Assembly (NCBI GenBank): GCA_003022655.1 | Contig: PXSX01000215.1 | Coordinates: 1 to 5,011, forward strand | Direction: 5' to 3' | DNA length: 5,011 bases | DNA from: Bacteroidetes bacterium QH_1_64_81 | Lineage (GTDB): Bacteria > Bacteroidota > Rhodothermia > Rhodothermales > Salinibacteraceae | In this document: in pieces, positions 1 through 5,011 of the stretch | How the letters are laid out: every line of letters begins with the position of its first letter | How positions within the stretch are numbered: the first letter of the stretch is position 1 | Notes under the pieces: generated by a model | Database searches by the model: none | What the model saw: the letters and a program-made list of their open reading frames with translations, nothing else | What the model was told of the DNA's origin: nothing | Program-made: the position numbers and the translations under genes

Positions 1-413
1 AAGTTGCGCACGCCGAATGCCACGAACGCCGCGTCGAAGGAGGCGTCCGCGAACGGCAGATCAGCGGCATCTGCTTTTCGGAGCGAGATTCGTGGGGAAA
101 GGCCCTTCTGCTCAATCTTCGCCCGCCCGCGGTCCAGCATCTCGGTGGAGAGGTCGATCCCAATCGTTTCGCGGGGATGGAGCGTGCGCTCAATCTTGAT
201 CGCCAGGTCGGCCGTCCCCGTCGCCACGTCCAGCACCCGCCGCGGCTGCTCGTCGCTCAGCATCCGCACGGCTCGCGAGCGCCAGTACCGGTCGATGCCG
301 GCGCTGAGGACGCGGTTGAGAAGGTCGTATCGCGGGGCCACGGCGTCGAACATCTCTTCGATCGCCTCAGCCTTGCCGTCGACCTCGCCGATGGGAGGAT
401 GATTCGTAGTCAT
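1..413 (-). CDS. ubiE: Demethylmenaquinone methyltransferase (UbiE/MenG), 3' end outside window
   Basis: This SAM-dependent methyltransferase carries out the last C-methylation that turns demethylmenaquinone into menaquinone (and, in ubiquinone makers, the matching ubiquinone step). 137 complete codons are visible, a bit over half of the usual ~230-250 residues; the C-terminal part lies beyond the window start. The N-terminal family signature FDAVAPRYDLLNRVLSAGID is at residues 22-41, followed by W44. The SAM-binding glycine motif DVATGTADLA is at 62-71, the acidic ribose-binding strand end GIDLS at 85-89, and ADAADLPFADASFD at 114-127. The last visible residues FGVRNF are a hallmark of the UbiE family. 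The start ATG at 413-411 is chosen because the family signature begins about 20 residues later, as in homologues; no strong Shine-Dalgarno is seen. The leader carries the inverted heptamer repeats described separately. pfkA lies 140 bases upstream on the same strand; co-transcription is possible but not shown. In a Bacteroidota-like host the menaquinone role is more likely than the ubiquinone one (inference). Confidence 0.95.
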   Translation of the reverse strand, partial: MTTNHPPIGEVDGKAEAIEEMFDAVAPRYDLLNRVLSAGIDRYWRSRAVRMLSDEQPRRVLDVATGTADLAIKIERTLHPRETIGIDLSTEMLDRGRAKIEQKGLSPRISLRKADAADLPFADASFDAAFVAFGVRN

Positions 414-415
414 GG

Positions 416-440
416 AATATTGCGTATTGCGTATTTCGTA
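416..440. repeat. Left arm of inverted heptamer repeat array
   Basis: Read on the minus strand this stretch is three consecutive 7-base units, TACGAAA, TACGCAA and TACGCAA, plus a partial fourth, TATT. It ends two bases before the ubiE start codon, so it would be the very end of the ubiE mRNA leader. It faces a longer array of the same unit at 457-495 in the opposite orientation. The two arms can pair with about 20 of 25 positions complementary (416-440 against 471-495), with 30 bases between them. Confidence 0.8.
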
Positions 441-456
441 ATGTGGGCAGGAGAGT

Positions 457-495
457 TACGCACTACGCACCACGCAATACGCACTACGCAATACG
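457..495. repeat. Right arm: five tandem heptamers TACGCAM
   Basis: On the plus strand five 7-base units run head to tail: TACGCAC, TACGCAC, CACGCAA, TACGCAC, TACGCAA, then TACG. Together with the opposing units at 416-440 this fills much of the 140-base gap between the pfkA stop and the ubiE start. No T-run follows either arm, so it does not look like a standard intrinsic terminator. The class resembles short tandem heptanucleotide repeats known between genes of some bacteria. Whether this exact unit recurs in the genome cannot be told from here. Confidence 0.8.
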
Positions 496-553
496 GCATC
501 AGTGACGAGCAGACGGTCGCGGACGACAGGCAACCGACGGGAGGTAGGTGCTC

Positions 554-1477
554 TCAACTCAGAATCTGCGTCAGCTTCAGCAGGTCGTAGTCAATCGATT
601 TGCGCCGACCGTAGACGTTGTCCAGGGGCGTAAGCTTGAGCTCCCCGTTCGCGATGCCGACCATCACGTCGGAGTGGCCCTCGAGCAGCGACTCTACGGC
701 CCCGACGCCCAGGCGGCTCGCCAGGACCCGGTCGCTGGCCGTGGGTGCTCCACCGCGCTGCGTGTGCCCGAGGATGGCCGACCGGAGTTCGATGTCGGAG
801 AATTCCGGGTCCTCGCGCAAGGCCTGCTCGATGCCCTGTGCGCCGCCGAGTTCGTCCCCCTCGGCCACTACGACGATCGTAGACCGGCGCTGAGCGGTCA
901 TGAGGGAGAGGATGCGCTCTTTCACCATGCCCATCTCCGTGATGGTTTCGGGGATCAAAATCAGCTCAGCGCCGCCTCCGATCCCACAGTTGAGTGCAAT
1001 GAAGCCGGCGTCCCGGCCCATCACCTCGATGAGGAAGAGCCGGTTGTGGGCGTCGGCCGTGTCACGAATCCGGTCGATGTTTTCGATGGCCGTGTTCAGG
1101 GCCGTGTCGTACCCAATGGTTTGATCGGTGCCGTAGAGGTCATTGTCGATGGTGCCGGGACAGCCCACGACGGCGAATCCGTGCTCGTCGCAGAGCTTAG
1201 ACGCCCCCCGGAACGTGCCGTCCCCTCCGATGGCTACCAGCGCGTCGATGTCCTGATCGTGGAGGTGAGCGGCGGCTTGCTGACGCCCCTCTTCAGTCAT
1301 AAAGGCGTCGGAGCGGGCGCTCTTGAGGATGGTGCCCCCCATCTGCATGATGTTCGACACCGACCGGCGCTCCATCTCCACCAGATCGCCCTCGCGGACG
1401 ACGGCGCGCAGGCAGGCATTCATGCCGGGCGAGTCGCCGCCACTGGTGTATACGCCGAGGCGCTCGATCTCCTGCAT
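554..1477 (-). CDS. pfkA: ATP-type 6-phosphofructokinase with a 20-residue N-terminal gap
   Basis: PfkA phosphorylates fructose 6-phosphate to fructose 1,6-bisphosphate, the committed step of glycolysis, in the cytosol as a homotetramer. The product is 307 residues; bacterial enzymes have about 320. Visible motifs: nucleotide loop TSGGDSPGMNA (11-21), TILKSAR (49-55), GGDGT (84-88), catalytic PGTIDND (107-113, base D111), EVMGRDAG (151-158) and the substrate/subunit-interface block LGHTQRGGAPTASDRVLASR near 245. GGDG and PGTIDND are the ATP-using forms; PPi-dependent enzymes have GGDD and PKTIDND. ATG 1477 is chosen because MQEIERLGVYTSGGD matches the usual N terminus. An in-frame ATG at 1558 would add 27 residues unlike the family. 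Odd point: R28 is followed directly by E29 (codons meeting at 1394/1393), whereas E. coli PfkA has 20 further residues there, so the end of helix 1, the next strand and the ATP loop are missing. The reading frame is otherwise intact. It may be inactive, altered, or an assembly error. Confidence 0.93.
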   Translation of the reverse strand: MQEIERLGVYTSGGDSPGMNACLRAVVREGDLVEMERRSVSNIMQMGGTILKSARSDAFMTEEGRQQAAAHLHDQDIDALVAIGGDGTFRGASKLCDEHGFAVVGCPGTIDNDLYGTDQTIGYDTALNTAIENIDRIRDTADAHNRLFLIEVMGRDAGFIALNCGIGGGAELILIPETITEMGMVKERILSLMTAQRRSTIVVVAEGDELGGAQGIEQALREDPEFSDIELRSAILGHTQRGGAPTASDRVLASRLGVGAVESLLEGHSDVMVGIANGELKLTPLDNVYGRRKSIDYDLLKLTQILS

Positions 1478-1565
1478 GGTCGATCGAAAATCGGTGAGCG
1501 TGCAATGAGCAGCGAACGCGGACGCCCACAAGACAGGGCCAACACCGCCTGGGAGCATCGGGGCG

Positions 1566-1618
1566 AAAAAAGTCCACGGAACCCGGGGATCGCGTCCCTG
1601 TCCAGGCCCCGCGGGTCC
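1566..1618 (-). terminator. Possible intrinsic terminator after the DUF1460 gene
   Basis: On the minus strand a GC-rich stem forms between the sequence at 1618-1607 (GGACCCGCGGGG) and that at 1588-1578 (CCCCGGGTTCC). It gives about ten base pairs with small bulges and an 18-base loop. A run of six T (1571-1566 on this strand) follows after six more bases. The distance between stem and T-run and the bulges make it imperfect. It lies 38 bases past the stop of the DUF1460 gene, and would separate that transcript from pfkA. Confidence 0.4.
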
Positions 1619-1655
1619 GGCCGCACAGATTGTGCACCGGCCAAAACAATGGCCG

Positions 1656-2612
1656 TCAGCGGGTGAACTGAGGACGCGCCACTACCATACCGATCTGACG
1701 ATCAATCGTCTGAACATATTGTTGAAGATCGGGCGAAACCATGACCCCGTCGGAGAGCGACGCGTGGAGCAGCCCCTTCGTCTCTGCGTCGTCGGGGGCG
1801 TACACGAGGCCGGTGTGCGCCACGTCGAGCCCGTCGATTGGGGACACGAGGGCGACGATGTCGCCGGCCTGGAGCTGGTCGTAGACGGCGCGGATGGAGT
1901 CCTGGGGGACGTATCGCACCGGATCGTTCTGGTGCCGCGTCTGCAGGCGGCTCTCCATGGTCCGGATGCAGGCAAAGAGGCTGTCGTTCGTAGCGAAGCG
2001 GTCATATGCCGACCGATGGGTACTCATGAAATCGAGCGTATCCCGGAGAGGGCGTCCGTTTAGCTCGGCCCCCAGTCGACGCATGAGGCCGCGGTTCGCG
2101 TTGTTGGCCAGCCACTCCGTGAAATAGTGGAGGCGCCCGCAGTAGCCCACCGGGCCGCCGTCGCGGTAGCGCTGCTCGGCGAGGCGACGGGCGAAGCCGG
2201 CGTAGGTCGAGTCGGCGGCCTCTGCGCTGCGGGCCAGGGCCAGCGCGGTTTCTACGAACGTCACGCAGTCGAACCCATCGAACCGAGCGACGAGCGTCTC
2301 GGTCGGAGGCTGGTCGAGCGTGCCCGCGAGATACGGTCGACCCCGAAAGTGTAGCCCGATCGTCTGCATGAGGGCCCCGATCGATTCGGTCTCGTCTCGG
2401 TGCGACAATGCTTCCGTCATCGCTGCCTCAAAGCGTGCGGCGGTGGTGTCGGGTGGGGAGAGCACGCTGTCCCGGAGGGCAGGGGCCGGATCGGCCTGGC
2501 TCTCGGGGGCATTTGGGGCCGCATCCGAGGCGGGCCGGCACCCGCTCAGCAGAGCCGGGGCGACGAGAAGGCCTACCAGCACGGCGAGAATGGGCGTCGG
2601 GCGCGGACGCAT
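1656..2612 (-). CDS. DUF1460 (NlpC/P60-like amidase-fold) lipoprotein
   Basis: A 318-residue predicted lipoprotein. Residues 1-25 are a type II signal peptide: basic MRPRPTP, a hydrophobic core, then the lipobox LSGC with lipidated Cys25. The residue after the Cys is Arg, not Asp, so export to the outer membrane is plausible. Residues ~26-55 are a Pro/Ala-rich linker. From ~60 on the protein matches the DUF1460 family (N-acetylmuramoyl-L-alanine amidase-like, cysteine-peptidase fold related to NlpC/P60): YLAGTLD (94-100), RFDGFDCVTFVETALAL (110-126) with likely nucleophile Cys116, GRLHYFTEWLANN (159-171), and AGDIVAL...LDVAHTGLVY (249-271) with likely catalytic His266. These catalytic roles come from fold analogy. 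The activity of the family is poorly known; a role in murein or envelope-linked substrates is inference. The protein has other cysteines at 158 and 215; position 158 (GYCGRL) is, as I recall, usually a small residue. It starts 39 bases after aat ends, so the two are probably co-transcribed. Confidence 0.85.
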   Translation of the reverse strand: MRPRPTPILAVLVGLLVAPALLSGCRPASDAAPNAPESQADPAPALRDSVLSPPDTTAARFEAAMTEALSHRDETESIGALMQTIGLHFRGRPYLAGTLDQPPTETLVARFDGFDCVTFVETALALARSAEAADSTYAGFARRLAEQRYRDGGPVGYCGRLHYFTEWLANNANRGLMRRLGAELNGRPLRDTLDFMSTHRSAYDRFATNDSLFACIRTMESRLQTRHQNDPVRYVPQDSIRAVYDQLQAGDIVALVSPIDGLDVAHTGLVYAPDDAETKGLLHASLSDGVMVSPDLQQYVQTIDRQIGMVVARPQFTR

Positions 2613-2651
2613 GGGATCAAGATCAGGGAGCAGGCGGTCTACGGCCTCGTT

Positions 2652-3338
2652 TCACCCATTTGGAGCCGACTCGTTTCCAAGGGGGGCGGGCGACGCGGCG
2701 GAGAAGGCATCCACCGGCGTATCGAGATCCGCCGCCTCCGCGTCGGAGAGGGGCCACCAGGTCGAGTCCGCCTCCAGAGCGTGGGCGAGCTTCCGTTTGA
2801 ACGCGGCGCGGGGAATTTCCGTCACGCCGAAGCGTTCGAGGTGCTCGGTCGAATACTGCGTGTCGAGCAGCGTAAAGCCGCCCGCCCGAAGCTGGCGTAC
2901 GAGGTGGACGAGCGCCACTTTCGAGGCGTTACTGACGCGGTAGAACATCGACTCGCCGTAGAACGCCCCCTTCAGCGCCATGCCGTAGAGCCCGCCGGCC
3001 AGCTCCTCGTCCTGCCAGCACTCCACGCTGTGGGCGTACCCCCGCTCGTGCAGTTCGGTGTAAACCCGGATGATGCGGGGTGTAATCCACGTCCGAGTCC
3101 GGTCCGCGCAGGCGCGAATGACAGTCTCGAACGCGCGGTCGGCAGTCACCGAAAACTCGCGGTTGCGGACCCGTCGGCGGAGGTTGTGCGGCGCGTGAAA
3201 TTCGGCGAGCGGGACGTGGGCTCGGGGATTCGGGGCGTGCCAGCGCACAGCGCCGGTGTTCTCGTCGCCCATCGGGAAGATGCCATTGGCGTAGGTGCGC
3301 AGGAGCAGCTCGGGCGTGAGCGTCAGGTCGTCGGGCAT
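2652..3338 (-). CDS. aat: Leucyl/phenylalanyl-tRNA--protein transferase
   Basis: Aat moves Leu or Phe from its aminoacyl-tRNA onto proteins with N-terminal Arg or Lys, creating N-degrons for ClpS/ClpAP breakdown in the cytosol. The 228-residue product shows the family motifs in order: YANGIFPM (16-23), RWHAPNPRA (32-40), RTWITPRI (82-89), HSVECWQDEELAGGLYGMAL (103-122), GESMF (128-132), NASKVALVHLV (137-147) and LLDTQYSTEHLERFGVTEIP from 157. E129 and Q161 match the catalytic pair E156 and Q188 of the E. coli enzyme, with the same spacing of 32. ATG 3338 is chosen because MPDDLTLTPELLLRTYANG is the usual start of the short form; the ~33-residue N-terminal lobe of E. coli Aat is absent, as in many non-gammaproteobacterial enzymes. 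The reading frame stays open upstream to 3995, but that part is antisense to the biotin carrier gene and is not coding. The last ~30 residues are a low-complexity Ala/Pro/Asp tail. The leader carries tandem octamers. Confidence 0.95.
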   Translation of the reverse strand: MPDDLTLTPELLLRTYANGIFPMGDENTGAVRWHAPNPRAHVPLAEFHAPHNLRRRVRNREFSVTADRAFETVIRACADRTRTWITPRIIRVYTELHERGYAHSVECWQDEELAGGLYGMALKGAFYGESMFYRVSNASKVALVHLVRQLRAGGFTLLDTQYSTEHLERFGVTEIPRAAFKRKLAHALEADSTWWPLSDAEAADLDTPVDAFSAASPAPLGNESAPNG

Positions 3339-3539
3339 TTTCTGCGTACGGGCGTATGGGCGTTTGGGCGTGGCGCTCCAAGACACGGAAGCGCGGATGT
3401 ATGAAGGTGGGGCAGTGTCTTTTGAACGTCCAGAGCTTTCAAGCCCCCGGAGCCTCCACGGTCTGGATAAAACTATGCCCGTAGGTGCGAGTTTGTGTCG
3501 TGCGTTTGCGCCGCTTCTCCTCAAAACGATGAGCTCCTC
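3339..3539. promoter_or_regulatory. Divergent intergenic region between aat and the biotin carrier gene
   Basis: About 200 bases separate the divergent starts of aat and the biotin carrier gene, so promoters for both directions must lie here or inside a neighbour. It contains the octamer repeat next to aat and a short inverted repeat TTGAA-N11-TTCAA at 3422-3442 that could be an operator, though arms this short arise by chance. I see no convincing sigma-70 -35/-10 pair and no Bacteroidota-type TAnnTTTG element. On the plus strand the best AT-rich spot is GATAAAACT at 3466, which has no -35 partner. Confidence 0.4.
3343..3374. repeat. Tandem octamers in the aat leader
   Basis: Four 8-base units in a row on the plus strand: TGCGTACG, GGCGTATG, GGCGTTTG and GGCGTGGC. 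The core GGCGT is kept in the last three and the 3' half varies. The array begins five bases upstream of the aat start codon, inside its presumed mRNA leader, and would occupy the ribosome-binding region. It shares the TACGC core (minus strand) with the heptamer array before ubiE but has a different period. Confidence 0.6.
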
Positions 3540-4055
3540 ATGGACGCGCCCGACGGACAGGTCTATCGCGCGCTCGTTGATGATCGTGAATTCGACATTA
3601 CCATTCAGGACAACCAGCTGGTCGTCAACGGGCAGGCGAAGGACTACACCTTCGAGGTGCTGCGAGAGGGCTACGTGTCGTTGATCGTGGACGGGCAAAG
3701 CACTTCCGTTTCCGTGGAGCCGGTCGGGAGCGACACCCTGCGCGTGACGATCGACGGGCGGCGCACAGACGTACAGGTGAAGGACGAGCGCGACCTGCTG
3801 GTCGAAGAGTTCGGGCTCGGCGAAGATGCCGCCGCGGGGGGCGAAGTGCGAGCCCCCATGCCCGGCCTCGTGCTGGAGGTGCTCGTGGAGGAGGGCGACG
3901 AGGTGGCGGCCGATCAGGGACTTCTGGTGCTGGAGGCCATGAAGATGGAAAATGAGCTGAAAGCGCCCTCCGGTGGTGTCGTGACGACCATCCACGCCGC
4001 AAGCGGCGACGCCGTGGACAAGGAGGCGTTGCTCATCGAAATTGAAGCAGCGTGA
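3540..4055 (+). CDS. Biotin carboxyl carrier protein of an acyl-CoA carboxylase
   Basis: This 171-residue protein carries biotin between a biotin carboxylase and a carboxyltransferase, probably of an acetyl- or propionyl-CoA carboxylase. The C-terminal ~70 residues are a biotinyl/lipoyl domain: APMPGLVLEV (105-114), then LEAMKMENELKAP (131-143) with biotinylated Lys135, ending LLIEIEAA. The AMKM motif marks biotin rather than lipoate. The N-terminal ~95 residues are strand-rich (ALVDDREFDITIQDNQLVVN, 11-30; VQVKDERDLLVEEFGL, 78-93). They resemble the stand-alone carrier subunit of Bacteroidota and the matching part of propionyl-CoA carboxylase alpha, not the Pro/Ala linker of AccB. The protein is strongly acidic, in keeping with a salt-in halophile. 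ATG 3540 is preferred because the conserved part begins within ten residues. An in-frame GTG at 3495, with TAGGTG upstream, would add 15 unconserved residues. The carboxylase and transferase partners are not in the window. The stop overlaps a possible GTG start of the next gene. Confidence 0.9.
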   Translation: MDAPDGQVYRALVDDREFDITIQDNQLVVNGQAKDYTFEVLREGYVSLIVDGQSTSVSVEPVGSDTLRVTIDGRRTDVQVKDERDLLVEEFGLGEDAAAGGEVRAPMPGLVLEVLVEEGDEVAADQGLLVLEAMKMENELKAPSGGVVTTIHAASGDAVDKEALLIEIEAA

Positions 4056-4081
4056 CCCCCACCGAAGGCGCTCGTTCCTCC

Positions 4082-5011
4082 ATGGCCCCCTCCGCCACCA
4101 CTCTCGTTACGGGCGCGACCGGCTTTATCGGCTCCGTCCTCACAAAGCAACTCCTCGACGCAGGGGCCGACGTCCGCATCCTCCGCCGCGACACCTCCTC
4201 GCTCGAGCTGCTGGGGAAGTACGCCGAGCGCGTGGAGCACGTGGTGGGCGACCTCACCCGCGCCCGAAGCCTGTACGATGCCATGCAGGGTATCGATCGG
4301 GTGTACCACGTGGCGGCCAAGGTCGGCTTTGCGCCGGGAGAGCAGGAGGCCCTCCGCCGGGTCAACGCCGACGGCACGGCCAACGTCGTGAATGCTGCGC
4401 TGGAGGCCGGGGTCGACCGGCTCGTCCACACCTCCAGCATGGCCGCGTTCGGCCGCCCCGCAGACCCGGATGACGTGATTGATGAGACGACCGAGTGGCA
4501 GGGCCGGCTCCACCGCTCCGCCTACGCCCGCTCCAAGCGCCGGGCCGAGCTGGAGGTGCACCGCGGCATCGCCGAGGGGCTCGACGCCGTCATGGTGAAT
4601 CCGTCGCTCGTGTTCGGCGTGGGCGGCCCCGACGCTAACACGCGCCGCATCGTCGACGCGGCACGGAGCGGGTGGCTGCTCGCCGTGCCCCCGGGCGGGA
4701 CGAACGTGGTGGACGTGCGCGACGTGGCGGCCGGCCTCCGGGCGGCGATGGCACGGGGCGAGACGGGCCGGCGCTACTTTTTGGGGAGCGAGAATCGGTC
4801 CTGGAAGGCACTTACCGGTACGCTCGCAGAGGCCCTCGGCGTGGAGCCGCCGCGCTACACCGTGCCCCCGTTGCTTCTCACCCTCGGAGGCGTCGTGGCC
4901 GAGGGATTCGCTGTCCTCACCCAAACGCGTCCCGTCCTTACCCGCTCCACGGCCCGCACCGCCGCCCGCACCTACCGCTACGACAACAGCCGTGCTCGTC
5001 GCGAGCTCGAC
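4082..5011 (+). CDS. Extended short-chain dehydrogenase/reductase (NAD-dependent epimerase-like), 3' end outside window
   Basis: An NAD(P)-dependent oxidoreductase or epimerase of the extended SDR family; 310 codons are visible and the frame is open to the window end. The cofactor-binding motif TGATGFIG is at 10-17, GDLTR at 56-60, HVAA at 76-79, TSS at 117-119, and the catalytic YxxxK is Y148-ARS-K152. NPSLVFG follows near 173-179. The pattern is close to dihydroflavonol-4-reductase-like and HpnA-like sugar epimerases, but the substrate cannot be named from sequence. The near-complete length suggests only a short C-terminal part is missing (family about 320-350). ATG 4082 is taken because the Rossmann strand starts seven residues later. 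An in-frame GTG at 4052 overlaps the stop of the biotin carrier gene (GTGA) and would add ten residues; it would allow translational coupling and cannot be excluded. The gene follows the carrier gene by 26 bases at most, so co-transcription is likely. A functional link to the carrier is not evident. Confidence 0.9.
   Translation, partial: MAPSATTLVTGATGFIGSVLTKQLLDAGADVRILRRDTSSLELLGKYAERVEHVVGDLTRARSLYDAMQGIDRVYHVAAKVGFAPGEQEALRRVNADGTANVVNAALEAGVDRLVHTSSMAAFGRPADPDDVIDETTEWQGRLHRSAYARSKRRAELEVHRGIAEGLDAVMVNPSLVFGVGGPDANTRRIVDAARSGWLLAVPPGGTNVVDVRDVAAGLRAAMARGETGRRYFLGSENRSWKALTGTLAEALGVEPPRYTVPPLLLTLGGVVAEGFAVLTQTRPVLTRSTARTAARTYRYDNSRARRELD

Noticed and set aside
1478..1558. N-terminal extension of pfkA from ATG 1558, with a hydrophobic stretch that might be a signal peptide
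   Set aside because: Phosphofructokinase is cytosolic, the family begins at the second Met (1477), and the 27 added residues do not resemble homologues. The extension also does not restore the missing internal 20 residues.
548..1666. Long plus-strand open frame (372 codons) opposite pfkA
   Set aside because: It mirrors the codon pattern of pfkA on the other strand and shows no recognisable domain. The minus-strand pfkA motifs are unmistakable.
2400..3404. Plus-strand open frame (334 codons) opposite aat and the DUF1460 gene
   Set aside because: It spans two real minus-strand genes and their gap, and is Arg/Gly/Ala-rich with no domain: a GC-driven shadow.
3422..3442. Inverted repeat TTGAA-N11-TTCAA as an operator
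   Set aside because: Five-base arms at that spacing are expected by chance in a 200-base gap, and no promoter element is placed near it. Mentioned only within the intergenic entry.
3405..3475. Sigma-70 promoters for aat or the biotin carrier gene
   Set aside because: Candidates such as TTCAAA with CATACA on the minus strand, or GATAAA on the plus strand, match too few consensus positions or lack a -35 partner.
3339..3995. Open frame on the minus strand extending aat by 219 codons upstream
   Set aside because: It runs antisense through the biotin carrier gene, has no family similarity, and aat has a proper family-like start at 3338. It is a by-product of high GC content, not a fusion.
3914..4924. 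Minus-strand open frame (336 codons) opposite the epimerase gene
   Set aside because: Composition is His/Gly/Ala-rich without motifs, whereas the plus strand has a full set of SDR motifs. It also crosses the carrier/SDR boundary.

Overview
The window is GC-rich, gene-dense bacterial chromosome. I infer a halophilic member of the Rhodothermota/Bacteroidota, in the style of Salinibacter. This rests on acidic protein compositions, a menaquinone-type UbiE methyltransferase, a stand-alone biotin carrier whose N-terminal half resembles the Bacteroidota acyl-CoA carboxylase subunit, a DUF1460 lipoprotein and mostly weak Shine-Dalgarno signals. The genus is an inference from recall, not a search result.

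Layout: four genes lie on the minus strand and two on the plus strand, diverging from a ~200-base gap near 3339-3539. Reading leftwards from the gap come aat (leucyl/phenylalanyl-tRNA-protein transferase), then 39 bases later a DUF1460 lipoprotein, a 178-base gap holding a possible terminator, a 6-phosphofructokinase gene (pfkA), a 140-base gap with inverted heptamer repeats, and the 5' part of ubiE/menG, which leaves the window. Reading rightwards come a biotin carboxyl carrier protein and an extended short-chain dehydrogenase/epimerase, the latter cut by the window end.

Most genes are housekeeping: N-degron tagging (aat), envelope (DUF1460), glycolysis (pfkA), quinone synthesis (ubiE) and acyl-CoA carboxylation (biotin carrier). 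They do not form one pathway. The aat/DUF1460 pair and the carrier/epimerase pair look co-transcribed by spacing only.

The most notable signal is in pfkA. Compared with remembered E. coli and Geobacillus PfkA sequences, the protein lacks exactly 20 residues near its N terminus, while all else aligns. The gap covers the end of the first helix, the next beta strand and the loop that contacts ATP. It looks like a 60-base in-frame deletion, so the enzyme may be inactive or altered, or the assembly may be wrong here. The second signal is short tandem repeats in the leaders of ubiE (7-base units in opposing arrays) and aat (8-base units). I found no mobile element, CRISPR array, RNA gene or new multi-gene system.
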